From: Closterium sp. Naga37s-1
Taxonomy: Eukaryota; Streptophyta; Zygnematophyceae; Desmidiales; Closteriaceae
Length of the DNA: 64,000 bases
Assembly (NCBI GenBank): GCA_947471745.1
Contig: CANJKZ010000068.1
Coordinates: 1,903,001-1,967,000, forward strand
Direction: 5' to 3'
The position numbers and the translations under genes are program-made. The notes under the pieces are model-generated. The model saw only the letters and a list, made by a program, of their open reading frames with translations. It ran no database searches and was not told where the DNA came from. Shown in pieces: positions 20,272 through 31,361 of the stretch; the first letter of the stretch is position 1; each line of letters begins with the position of its first letter.

Positions 20272-21208
20272 CCTCGTGGGAACGCTTCTCAGGGCCCACC
20301 ACTGAACTCGATCTTTTTTTTCCTGCCCGAGGCGCGCCCCGTAGGCCGCCCTCACGTCGCGCCCTCCTAGAGGCCCCCTCGCGCCACCCTTAGCGGCCCC
20401 GTCGCCACCCCTTACGGCCCCGTCGTCGCCCCTCTAGGCCCCTCACGGCCCCTTCGCGGCCCCGTCGCCGCCCCTCTAGGCCCCGTCGCCGCCACTCTAG
20501 GCCCCTCGCGGCCCCTTCGCGGCCCCGTCGCCGCCCCTCTAGGCCCCGTCGCCGCCCCTCTAGGCCCCTCGCGGCCCCTTCGCGGCCCCGTCGCCGCCCC
20601 TCTAGGCCCCGTCGCCGCCCCTCTAGGCCCCTCGCGGCCCCTTCACGGCCCCGTCGCCGCCCCTAGCGGCCCCGTCGCCGCCCCTATCGGCCCCGTCGCC
20701 ACCCCTCGCGGCCACGTCGCCGCCCTTCGCGGCCCCGTCGCCGCCCCTAGCGGCCCCGTCGCCGCTCTTCGCGGCCCCGTCGCCGCCTCCAGCGGCCCCG
20801 TCGCCGCCCTTCGCGGCCCCGTCGCCGCCTCTACCGGCCCTGTCGCCACCCTTCGCGGCCCCGTCGCCGCCTCTACCGGCCCCGTCGCCGCCTCTACCGG
20901 CCCCTTTACCGCTGAGCCGCCCAGCAGCTAAGCAGCCGAGCCACCAAGCCGCCGAGCCGCCCAGCAGCCGAGCCGCCCAACAGCCGAGCCGCCGAGCCGC
21001 CCAGCAGCCGAGCCGCCGAGCCGCCAAGCCGCCCAGCAGCCGAGCCGCCGAGCCGCCCAGCAGCCTAGCCGCCGAGCCGCCCTGCCGTCGAGCCGCTACT
21101 GTCACTGCCGAGCCGCAGCCACCGCGGTTACGGCCCTGTTCCTACCGGCGCGCCCCGGCCCTACTTACTCGGACTGGTGAGATCACTCCCTGCTAGACCA
21201 CTGCTGTC
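20272..21208 (+). repeat. GC-rich minisatellite leader of copia C
   Basis: It is the same two-part repeat leader as in copia B but 34 bases longer overall, with different numbers of the CCTCTAGGCCCC-type units. The length change is confined to the repeats. Confidence 0.85.
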
Positions 21209-24200
21209 CTGGCTACTCCCAGTGTCCTTACCTTTGATGCTGAGGGTCGTGCTGTTGACTTTGAGGTCTGGGTCGATGACCTCCAGCTGTTCCTACAGTG
21301 CGATAGGGCAGACGGACTCTCCCTGTTCGATCTCACCTCTGGTGCCTCTCCTGCCCCGCCTACTGATGCTGACAGCACTGTTCGCTCACAGTGGGCCACA
21401 CGCGATGCTGCTGCCCGTCTTGCTGTGCGTCGCCAATTACCGACCACTGAGCGTGCGCACTTCAGTCAGTACAAGAGTGCTAAGACCTTGTACGACGGGA
21501 GACGACGCACCGGCAAGGGCAAGGGGGGCAAGGGCGCTGGAGGGGCTGGCGGGGGCGGTGGAGGTGGTGGTGGAGGCAGTGGAGGGGGTGGGGGTGGTGG
21601 TGGGAGTGGTGGCGGGGGTGGAGGTGTCAGTGGCAGCAGTAGAGGCGGAGGAGGCGGCGGCGGTGGCGGAGGGAGCGGAGGCGGCGGAGGTGGCGGAGGC
21701 GGCGGAGGTGGCGGAGGCGGCGGCGGCAGCGGTGGAGCTGGTCGCGGCTCTGCGCAGAGGAGTGGTTCCGGTGGTGGTCCGCGCCAGCAGCTTCGTGAGT
21801 GGTACGCTGGGCGTCAGCGAGGTGGGGGTACTGGTCCCTGCACCTACGTCCTCCGTACCGGCGACCGCGCTGGTGAGCAGTGCGGGGGCCCGCACTCCAC
21901 CCAGCGCTGCTTCGGCCGCCTGACGGACGCGTGGCGTCACCAGTTCCCTGACGTCACTGAGATCCCTCGCTGGGGAGAGCTGTCTAGGGCGGGGGTTGCT
22001 ATCTTTGATCTTGATTATGATGCTATTCTTGCTGCCATGTATGCTGTGTCTACTAGTGATGAGGGTGACTGTTACTTGTGTGTTCCGCCTGACCCGGGCA
22101 TTGAGGCTGCTGCTCTAGGTGCTGGTGAGGCTGCTGCTCTAGGTGCTAGTGCGTCTGCTGCCCCAGGTGCTGGTGAGTCTGCTCTCTCAGGTACCACGTC
22201 GGCTCAGGCCTTACACACCTTCACCCTTGACTCGGGTGCTTCCCGCTCCTTCTTTCGAGACCGCACCACGCTTACGCCGCTTAGTCGGCCGGTTGCGGTC
22301 TCCCTGGCGGACCCCTCTGTGGGGCCTTGTCCTTGCTCGCTTCTCCACTGTCTTACCGTGTCCAGCAGCCCCTTTTGGCACCCTGTCAGGTCTCTACCTC
22401 CCCTCGTTCTCTACGAACTTGGTGAGTGGAGCTGATCTACAGGATAGGGGGGTTGACCAGTTCACTCCTGCGAGTCAGCGGGTGACCCACTGTACGTGTG
22501 CTCGGACGGGCCGACACTTGGCCACGTTTACCCGTCGGCCGGGGTCGAGCCTGTACACACTGACTACTGAGTCTCCTCCGGTTGCTGAGTCTGGTCAGGT
22601 AGCTGCGTCGAGTCAGGTGTTTGCTGCAGCGTCCAGGTCTGGTCCTGAGTCTGCTCCCTGCTCGTGTCGTCTCCTGTCCCACCAGACTCTCCTTTGGCAC
22701 CACCGCCTTGGTCACCCCTCCCTGCCTCGTCTCCGAGGCATGGCCTCCCGTGTCCTTGTCTCTGGTCTCCCCCGGTACCTCCCTCCCCTCCCTCCGGGGC
22801 CTGCCCCTACCTGCGTTCCCTACGTCGAGGGGCGGCAGCGCGCCGCCCCTCACTCCTCCGAGTTTCCTCCGACAGAGGCTCCGCTGCAGACTCTTCACAT
22901 GGACGTGTGGGGCCCCGCCCGCGTCCGTGGCCAGGGCCACGAGCGTTACTTCCTGCTGGTGGTTGACGACTACTCGCGTTACACCACGGTGTTCCCCTTG
23001 TGCAGCAAGGGTGACGTCACTGAGGTGTTGATCGACTGGATCCGCGCAGCTCGTCTCCAGCTCAGAGAGAGTTTCGGCTCGGACTTTCCTGTTCTGCGTC
23101 TGCACTCTGACAGAGGCGGGGAGTTTTCCTCTGCCCGTCTGGGAGCCTTCTGTCGTGCACAGGGCATCCGCCAGACCTTCACGCTTCCGGCCTCTCCACG
23201 GCAAAATGGGATTGCTGAGCGCCGCATTGGCATGGTCATGGACGTCGCTCGTACGTCCATGACCCATGCGGCTGCCCCCCATTTTCTGTGGCCGTTTGCG
23301 GTTCAGTACGCAGCGCATCAGCTCAACCTTCAGCCCCGGGTCTCCGTGCCAGAGACCTCCCCCACCTTGCGGTGGACGGGGAAGGTTGGCGATGCGTCTG
23401 CGTTTCGGGTCTGGGGATCTCGGGCGTTTGTCCGCGACTTGTCTGCGGACAAGCTGTCCCCCCGTGCTGTTCCCTGCGTCTTCCTTGGCTTCCCCCCTGA
23501 CGCGCCTAGGTGGCAGTTTTACCACCCCACCTCGCGCCGTGTTCTGTCCTCCCAGGACGTCACCTTTGACGAGTCGGTGCCTTACTACCGTCTCTTCCCC
23601 TACCGCACTGCGCCCCTCCCCCCGCCGCCGCTCTTTCTTGCGCCAGGTCCTCCCCCGGTAGACCCCCTCCCCCCTCAGGGTCCTGCCCCGTCAGGTGTGT
23701 CCCAGGTAGACGCAGTCGAGCCTGTCGAGGTAGCTGTTGACTCTGGTGCTGCTAGAGGTGCTGAGCCTGCGGGTGCCGGGTCTGGGGGTGCGGAGCCTGG
23801 GGGTGCTGAGTCCAGGGGTGCGGAGCCTGGGGGTGCTGAGCCTGGGGGTGCTGAGTCTGGGGGTGCTGAGTCTGGGGGTGCTGAGTCTAGGGGTGCTGAG
23901 CCTGGGGGTGCTGAGCCTGGGGGTGCGGAGCCTGGGGGTGCTGGGTCTGCTCGTGTGGCCTCTCGCGGTGCTTCGTCGAGGCGGGAGCTACTCTCTCCGC
24001 AGGAGCTGCGCGAGTGGTTTGCCCGACGCTGGAGCCGTGCTGCTGGAGCTGGAGGTGCTACTGTTGCTCCTGGTCCTGGAGGTGCTCGTACTGACGGTAC
24101 TGGAGCTGCTGGGACTGGGGGTGCTGCTGGGGCTGCTGGAGTTGGTCCTGCTGGACGTCCTGCTGGAGCTGCTGGCGGTACTGGAGCTGACGGTCCTGCT

Positions 24201-24571
24201 GGAGCTGGAGCTGCTGGAGCTGTTGGAGCTGGAGCTGCTGGGGGTGTTGGCGCTGGTGGTGCTGCTGGCGCTGGTGCTTCTGAGGGTGCTGGGGTTGGCG
24301 CTGTTGGAGCTGGAGGTCCTGCTGGCGCTGGTGCTGCCGCTGGGGGTACTGGTGCTGTCCCTGTTGGTTCTGGAGGCGCTGCGCGGCTGCGGCCGTACTT
24401 CGTTCCGCTCCTTCAGCATTTTCTTGGTCTCCCACCCTCTACTAGTCCTGCTCCTCCCTTAGAGGGTCCACAGCCTGTCCAGTCGCGGTCACAGCTACAG
24501 CCCGCCTCCCCCCTGCCTGCTCCTTCTCCCTACACTGGTCCTACTGGAGGTCTTGCTGAGCGTCGTGAGCC
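21209..24571 (+). pseudogene. Copia C gag-pol remnant: start codon lost, gag deletion, frameshift, truncated
   Basis: The Gag ATG of copia B is CTG here (21209). Gag jumps from YKSAKTLYDG (about 21497) straight into the Gly-rich linker, a deletion of about 470 bases that also removes the poly-C run. A second 36-base loss lies just before the LREWYAG motif. A frameshift follows the protease at about 22319 (TCTGTGGGGCC for TCTGGGGGTCC). Integrase motifs LHMDVWGP, LHSDRGGEF and NGIAERRIG are intact, and codon 10715 of copia B (TAG) is CAG here (about 24000). The frame then runs off into unrelated sequence at 24572. Confidence 0.88.
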
Positions 24572-24821
24572 AATGAGCAGGGAAGAGGGAAGAAGGAAGG
24601 AGGGTAGGAGGAAGGAGATGCGGGAAAGGCCATAAGGTGGGAAGAGGTAAGGGAATTTCCGACACACTCCCCAGTCAAACTATCGAGCCCCGCAAACACC
24701 CAATGATACACCACTCGATTGCATTAGCCAAGCATGAAACATTACACACAAATGAGACTTTCATGGGAAGCTCATTTGAGGCTCATTGGAGCTTCGTGAG
24801 AGTTTTCATTTGAGCTTCATT
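24572..24821 (+). other. Unassigned spacer between copia C and copia D
   Basis: About 250 bases match nothing else in the window. The first third is purine-rich (GGAAGGAGGG-type), and the last third holds short imperfect repeats of GAGCTTCATTTG. No gene or element end was recognised. It may be the flank into which copia D inserted. Confidence 0.4.
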
Positions 24822-24947
24822 TGTCAGATTTATATGACTTAGCTGCTGTAGGCTATAGTGGGGTAGCACATATGGGGTACAGCTTTCTAGGGTTTGTACT
24901 TGTACCCAACTTTCCCTTAGTCTTTTCATTCCTCGTTCATTTTCACA
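24822..24947 (+). repeat. 5' LTR of copia D
   Basis: 126 bp with TG...CA ends and the family core GTAGGCTATAGTGGGGTAG. It is distinct from the B/C, F and G LTRs, so this is a separate subfamily or an older copy. Confidence 0.9.
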
Positions 24948-24964
24948 TGGTATAGAGCAGGTTC
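24948..24964 (+). promoter_or_regulatory. Primer-binding site (copia D)
   Basis: TGGTATAGAGCAGG immediately follows the LTR. Confidence 0.8.
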
Positions 24965-25855
24965 CCCTGTGGGAACTGTTCCTAGGGCCCACCAACTTTT
25001 TTTTTCCTGCCCGGAGCGCGCTCAGCCTCTGCCCGAGTCGCGCTCCCCTCTCACGGCCACGTCGCGCCGCCCTTACGACCCCGTCGCGCCGCCTCAGCGG
25101 CCCCGTCGCGTCGCGCCTCCCTAGCGGCCCCGTCGCGTCGCCCTTGCGACCCCGTCGCGCCGCCCTCGCGGTCCCGTCGCGTCGCGCCGCCCTCGCGGCC
25201 CTTTCGCGCCGCCCTCGCGGCCCTTTCGCGCCGCCCTCGCGGCCTCCTCGAGCCGCCCTCGCGACCCCTCCACGCCGCCCTCGCGGCCCCGTCGCCTACC
25301 CTTGCGGCCCCGGCGCCACCCTTCCCGGCCCCGGCGCCGCCCTTCCCGGCCCCGGCGCCGCCCTTCCCGGCCCCGGCGCCGCCTCTGCTGGCCCCGTCGC
25401 CCCACCCTTGCGACCCCGCGGCCCCACCCTTAAGGCGCCGGTTGCCACCCTTCGTGGCCCCGCCGCCGCCCTCAGCGGCCTCGTCGCCGCCCCACCCGGC
25501 CCCGCCGCCGTCCCCACGCGGCCCCGCCGTCACCACCGAGCCGCCGGCGCCGCTGAGCCGCCGATCTACCGAGTCGCCGCTGCTGCCGAGCCGCCCGAGC
25601 CACCCGAGCCGCCCGAGCCGCCGAGCCACCTGAGCCGCCCGAGCCGCCGAGTCGCCGAGCCGCCGAGCTCCAGTTGCTGCCGAGCCGCCGTGCCGCCGAG
25701 CCGCCCGAGCCGCCGAGTCGCCGAGCCGCCGAGCTGCAGTTGCTGCCGAGCCGCCGAGCTGCCGAGCCGCCCGAGCCGCCCTGTCCGGTAAGAGCGGCAC
25801 CTCTACCACTGCGCTGCCCTTACCCTACTGCTCCAGCTGCTAGTCTACTGCTGTC
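24965..25855 (+). repeat. GC-rich minisatellite leader of copia D
   Basis: It has the same design as in copia B: CGCCGCCCTCGCGGCCC-type units followed by CCGAGCCGCCCGAGCC-type units up to about 25780. The unit sequence differs from that of B, so the arrays have evolved separately. Confidence 0.8.
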
Positions 25856-26881
25856 ATGGCTACCCCCAGTGTCCTCGCTTTTGACGTTGAGGGTCGGGCC
25901 ATTGACTTTGACGTCTGGGTAGATGACCTGCAGCTTTTCCTACAGTGCGACAGGGCAGACGGTCTCTCTCTCTTTGACCTCACTTCTGGTGCCTCTTCTG
26001 CCCCTGCTGCTGATGCTGACGCCACTGTTCGCTCACAGTGGGCCACACGCGACGCTGCTGCCCGTCTTGCTGTGCGCCGCCACTTGCCTACCGCTGAGCG
26101 TGCACACTACAAGAGTGCTAAGACCTTGTACGACGCTGTAGTTGCACGCTACTCTTCCCCTGCCACTGCTGCACTTAGCCGCCTCATCCTGCCGTACCTC
26201 TTCCCTGACCTCGCCGCTTTTCCCACAGTCGCTGACCTCATTACGAACCTGCGCACTAGCGACACTCGCTACCGCGCTGCCCTTCCTCCTGAGTTCTGCG
26301 CCAAGAACCCCCCCCCTATGTACATCACCCTCTACTACGTAGTCACCCGGCTCCCTGACACCCTTCGCCCGGTCAGGGACCACTTTCTCTCTGTTTGCCC
26401 CACCACCCTCACCGTTGACCTCCTCGAGGAGCGCCTCCTAGCAGCAGAGAAGAGCATAGTCGCTGTAGGAGCCTCTCGTGGTGACCCTCGTGCCCCTGTC
26501 TTTGAGGGGTGCTCCCCCTCTCCTCTCTTGCCCTCTGTTGCCTCTGCTGCTGCGGCCGACCTCGTTGGTCTTGAGTCGGTCAGTGCGGCGTCTGCCCCTA
26601 GCGGGAGACGCCGCACTGGCAAGGGCAAGGGGGGCAGGGGCGCTGGAGGAGCTAGCGGGGGCGGTGGAGGCGGCGGTGGAGGCGGCGGAGGGGGTGGGGG
26701 TGGCGGTGGGGGTGGTGGCGGGGGTGGGGGCGTCGGTGGCGGCAGTGGAGTCGGAGGCGGCGGCGGCGGTGGCGGTGGGAGCGGAGGTGGCGGAGGTGGC
26801 GGCGGTGGAGGAGGCGGCGGCGGAGGAGGTGGAGCTGGTCGGGGTGGCGCTGCGCAGAGGGTCGGCTCCGGTGGTGGTCAG

Positions 26882-26913
<32 letters not shown>

Positions 26914-29900
26914 CACTCGTGAGATCCCCCCCCTCAGCAGCTTCGTGAGTGGTACGCTGCACGCCAGCGGGGTGGGGGTACTGGTCCGTGCACCTACGTC
27001 CTACGCACCGGCGACCGCGCGGGTGAGCCGTGCGGGGGTGCGCACTCCACCTAGCGCTGCTTTGGCCGCCTGACGGACGCTTGGCGTCACCAGTTCCCTG
27101 AGGCCACTGAGATCCCTCGCTGGGGCGAGCTGTCTAGGGCGGGAGTAGTTATCTTTGACCTTGACTTTGATGCTTTTCTTGCTGCCATGTATGCTGTGAC
27201 TATTAGTGATGAGGGTGACTGTTACTGGTGTTTTCCGCCCGACCCGGGCATTGGGACTGCTGCTCTAGGTACTGGTGAGGCTGCTGCTCTAGGTGCTAGC
27301 GAGGCTGCTGCTCTAGGTGCCAGTGCGTCTGCTTCCTCAGGTGCTGGTGAGTCTGCTCTCTCAGGTACTGCGTCGGCTCCGGCCTCCCACACCTTCACTC
27401 TTGACTCGGGGGCTTCTCGCTCCTTCTTTCGAGACCGCACCACACTCACGCCGCTTGGTCGGCCAGTTGCAGTCTCTCTGACAGACCCCTCTGGGGGTCC
27501 TGTCCTTGCTCACTTCTCCACTGTCCTCCCGTGTCCGGCGGCCCCCTCTGGCACCCTGTCTGGTCTTTACCTCCCCTCGTTCTCTACGAACTTGGTGAGT
27601 GGTGCTGACCTACAGGATGCGGGGGTTCACCAGTTCACTCCTGCGAGCCAGCGTGTGACCCACTGCACGGACGCTCGGACGGGCCGACACTTGGCCACGT
27701 TTACACGTCGGCCGGGGTCGAGCCTGTACACACTGACCACTGAGTCTCCTCCAGTCACTGCGTCTGGTCAGGCAGCTGCGTCGGGTCAGGTGTTTGCTGC
27801 AGCGTCCAGGTCTGGTCCTGAGTCTGCCCCCTGCTCGTGTCGCCTCCTGTCTCACGAGACTCTCCTCTGGCACCACCGCCTTGGTCACCCCTCCCTGCCT
27901 CGTCTCCGAGGCATGGCCTCCCGTGTCCTTGTCTCTGGTCTTCCCCGGTCCCTCCCTCCCCTTCCTCCGGGGCCTGCCCCTACCTGCGTCCCCTGTGTCG
28001 AGGGGCGGCAGCGGGCTGCCCCTCACTCCTCCCAGTTTCCTCCGACAGAGGCCCCGCTGCAGACGCTTCACATGGACGTGTGGGGCCCGGCCCGCGTCCG
28101 TGGACAGGGTCACGAGCGCTACTTCCTGCTGGTGGTTGACGACTACTCGCGTTACACCACAGTCTTCCCCTTGCGCAGCAAGGGTGATGTCACTGAGGTG
28201 TTGATCGACTGGATCCGCACAGCTCGTCTCCAGCTCAGAGAGAGTTTGGGCTCGGACTTTCCTGTTCTGCGCCCGCACTCTGACAGAGGCGGAGAGTTCT
28301 CCTCTGGCCTTCTGCGAGCCTACTGTCGTGCACGAGGCATCCGCCAGACCTTCACGCTTGCGGAATCTCCACAGCAAAATGGGATTGCTGAACGCCGCAT
28401 TGGCATGGTCATGGACGTCGCTCGTACGTCCATGATGCATGCGGCTGCCCCCCATTTTCTGTGGCCGTTTGCGGTTCGGTACGCGGCGCATCAGATCAAC
28501 CTTCAGCCCAGGGTCTCCATGCCGGAGACCTCCCCAGCTTTGCTGTGGACGGGGAAGGTTGGCGATGCGTCTGCGTTCCGTGTCTGGGGATCTCGGGCAT
28601 TTGTCCGCGACTTGTCTGCGGACAAGCTGTCCCCTCGTGCTGCTCCCTGCGTCTTCCTTGGCTTCCCCCCTGACGCGCCAGGGTGGCAGTTCTACCACCC
28701 CACCTCTCGCCGTGTTCTGTCCTCCCAGGACGTCACGTTTGACAAGTCGGTCCCCTACTACCGTCTCTTCCCCTACCGCACTCCGTCCCTCCCCCCGCCT
28801 CCGCTCTTCCTTGTGCCAGGTCCCCCCCCGGTAGACCCCCTTCCCCCTCAGGGTCCTGCCCCTTCAGGTGTGTCCCAGGTAGACGCAGTCGAGCCTGTGG
28901 AGGTCGCTGGTGACTCTGGTGCTGCTGGGGGTGCTGAGCCTGGGGGTGCTGACTCTGGGGGTGCTGAGCGTGTGGGTGCTACGCCTGGGGGTGCTGAGCC
29001 TGGGGGTGCTGAGCCTGAGGGTGCTACGACTGGGGGTGCTGAGCCTGGGGGTGCTGAGTCTGGGGGTGCTGAGCTTGGGGGTGCTACGACTGGGGGTGCT
29101 GAGCCTGGGGGTGCTACGCCTGGAGGTGCTGAGCCTGGGGGTGCGGAGCCTGAGGGAGTTGGGCCTGCTCGTGTGGCGTCTGGCGGTGCTGGGCCTGGAG
29201 GTTCTCTGGGTGCTCCGTCTCGACGGGAGCCACTCTCTCCACAGGAGGTGCGTGAGTGGTTTGCCCGGCGCTGGAGGCGTGCTGCTGGAGCTGGAGGTTC
29301 TTCGGCTGCTGAGGGTGCTGGTGCCACGGGTCCCGGAGGTGCTCGTACTGGGAGTACTGGAGCTGCTGGGCCTGCGGGTACTACTGGAGCTGGAGCTGCT
29401 GAGGGTGTTGGCGCTGAGGGTACTGCTGGCGGTACTGGAGGCGGTCCTGCTGGGGGTGCTACTGGTGCTGCTGGAGGTCCTGGAGCTACTGGAGCTGCTG
29501 GGGGTACTGGAGCTGGAGGTGCTGCTGGCGCTGGTGCTACCACTGGGGGTACTGGTGCTGTCTCTGCTGTGTCTGGAGTCGCTGCGCGGCCTCGGCCGTA
29601 ATTCGTTCCGCTTCTTGAGCAGGTTCTTGGTCTCCCGCCTTCTACTGGTCCTCCTCCTCCCTTAGAGTGTCCACAGCCTGTCCCGTCACAGTTACAGTTA
29701 CTGCCGGCCTCCCCACTGCCTGCTCCTTCTCCCTACACTGGTCCTACTGGAGGTCTTGCTGAGCGTCGTGAGCCTGCGTCTCGTCCTGCGTCGCCTGTCC
29801 GTGCTGCTCGCGCTAGTGGTCGTGGTTCGCGTCAGCGTCCTCCCCCTGTGCCCGGCACGCACCGGATGTCTCTCCGTCCGTCCACTGCTCCTCTGCGTGC

Positions 29901-31080
29901 CCCTTTGCCTTCTCCTCCTGAGTCCTCTCTTCCTGCTCTTGCTGACCCGGAGTCGGACTCCCTTCGTGCTGCCAGTCCGACTGTCACGCGTCTCCTTGCT
30001 ACTGTTGTCACTGACCCTTCCTTTGAGTCCACTGCTGCGTCTGCCCTAGTTGCTGAGCTCGTCGACTTTGCTGCTCGCTGTCGTCTAGACTACGCTGCTA
30101 GTCTTGTTGCTGCGTCTGAGTCTGTCTGTCCTCCGTCCGTCGGGGGTGAGTGTGCCCTTGGCACGGACGTCCTTGAGGACAGACAGGAGGAGTTCCAGTG
30201 TTTGGCTGCTGCTTCACCTCATCTCGTGCCCGTACTGCTTACCCCTGAGGGAGACCCGGATGCACTTGACATCCCGACTCCGCGCTCTTACGTGGAGGCG
30301 ATAGAGGTTCCCTACTCCTCTCAGTGGCAGGCAGCTATGGACGCAGAGATGGCTTCCTGGAAGTCCACAGGCACCTACGTTGACGAGGTTCCCCCGCCTG
30401 GGGCGAACATCGTCAGTGGCATGTGGATTTTCAGGGTGAAGCGGCCGCCGGGTTCTCCGCCTGTCTTCAAGGCGCGTTACGTGGCTCGTGGCTTCAGTCA
30501 GCGGCAGGGAGTTGACTACTTTCAGACCTTCTCTCCCACCCCGAAGATGACCACTCTTCGGGTACTGCTGCACATAGCTGCTCACCGTGACTACGAGCTA
30601 CACTCTCTTGACTTCAGCACTGCTTTCTTGCAGGGCAGCCTGCACGAGGAGATCTGGCTGCGCCGCCCACTTGGCTTCACTGGGACTTTTCCTCCTGGCA
30701 CCCAGTGGAGCCTCCGGCGGCCAGTCTACGGTCTCCGCCAGGCACCGCGTGAGTGGCACGACACACTAAGGACTACGCTTGCGGCTCTTGGGTTTGCTCC
30801 CTCTACTGCCGACCCGTCGCTGTTTCTGCGCACCGACACTTCTTTGCCACCGTTCTACATCCTCGTGTACGTCGACGACTTGGTCTTTGCCACAGCTGAC
30901 ACTGCTGGACTCGCCCACGTGAAGTCCAAGCTGCAGAAGAGACACACGTGCACAGACCTGGGTGAACTGCGCAGCTACCTTGGCTTGCAGATCACCCGGG
31001 ACAGAGCACGCCGCACCATTACCCTGACTCAGTCACACATGGTGCAGCAGGTCCTTCAGCGCTTCGGCTTCACGTACTCC
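25856..31080 (+). pseudogene. Copia D gag-pol with frameshift, two nonsense codons and 3' truncation
   Basis: Gag starts at ATG 25856 and reads through the first C-rich run (NPPPMYITLYY intact). It shifts frame at a second C run near 26930 (GAGATCCCCCCCCTCAG). In the downstream frame there is a TAG just after CGGAHST (about 27052). Pol then reads from 27187 through protease (LDSGASRSFF), integrase (LHMDVWGP, PHSDRGGEF, NGIAERRIG) and the repeat spacer to TAA at 29599-29601, where relatives have TAC in RPYFVPL. The same frame continues into RT with YVDDLVFA until the break at 31080. Confidence 0.88.
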
Positions 31081-31361
31081 CATCACAAAAAACCTTGGTT
31101 TTTGAAGGGGGTTGGAAGGGGGGTACAGTTCAGGTGTTTTGGTTGGCGAAGTTCCGAAGCCAAATCGCGACCAATCACGGAATGAAATCGGACCGCGTTT
31201 GTTTGTCGAAGTCTAGATCGAATCCGCGACTCCGGTACATTGCCGTTTATTTGAAGCGTGCCAAATTTGTTGTGATTTTGTAATTGGTTTTTTAAGCTTT
31301 GACTTCCCTAAAATGTGTCTGCTTGAAAATATGCTGGCCATTTTATTACAAGATAAATGCA
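31081..31361. other. Intergenic stretch between copia D and the transposase gene
   Basis: About 280 bases of lower GC content. No ORF with family motifs, no LTR and no clear terminal inverted repeat was found. Confidence 0.4.

Larger units (their letters stand above)
16649..24571 (+). repeat. Second copy of a nested gypsy-plus-copia segment (duplicate of 2890-11277)
   Basis: Both copies carry the same gypsy sequence, the same copia insertion at the same base with the same junction GGCGGCAC|TGTCAAAC, and the same variant base in the copia 5' LTR. Later differences are a few substitutions and indels, a ~470-base gag deletion in copia C, and the separate arrival of copia A in gypsy 1 only. This is what a tandem segmental duplication of an already nested unit looks like. 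Confidence 0.85.
20130..24571 (+). mobile_element. Copia C: 5' part of a copia element inside gypsy 2, truncated
   Basis: It runs from the 5' LTR through gag, protease, integrase and the Ala/Gly repeat. Similarity stops at GTCGTGAGCC (24571), where copia B continues at 11278. RT, RNase H and the 3' LTR are absent. It is the duplicate of copia B, so its insertion is not an independent event. Confidence 0.92.
24822..31080 (+). mobile_element. Copia D: copia element truncated inside RT
   Basis: It starts at a 126-bp LTR (TGTCAGATT...TTTCACA) and ends abruptly after FGFTYS of the RT (31080), where intact relatives continue TCGCCTCAGG. There is no 3' LTR, so age and target duplication cannot be measured. 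Confidence 0.92.

Noticed and set aside
24655..24720. A weak likeness to large-subunit rRNA (CCCCAGTCAAACT).
   Set aside because: The match is about a dozen bases with no continuation on either side.
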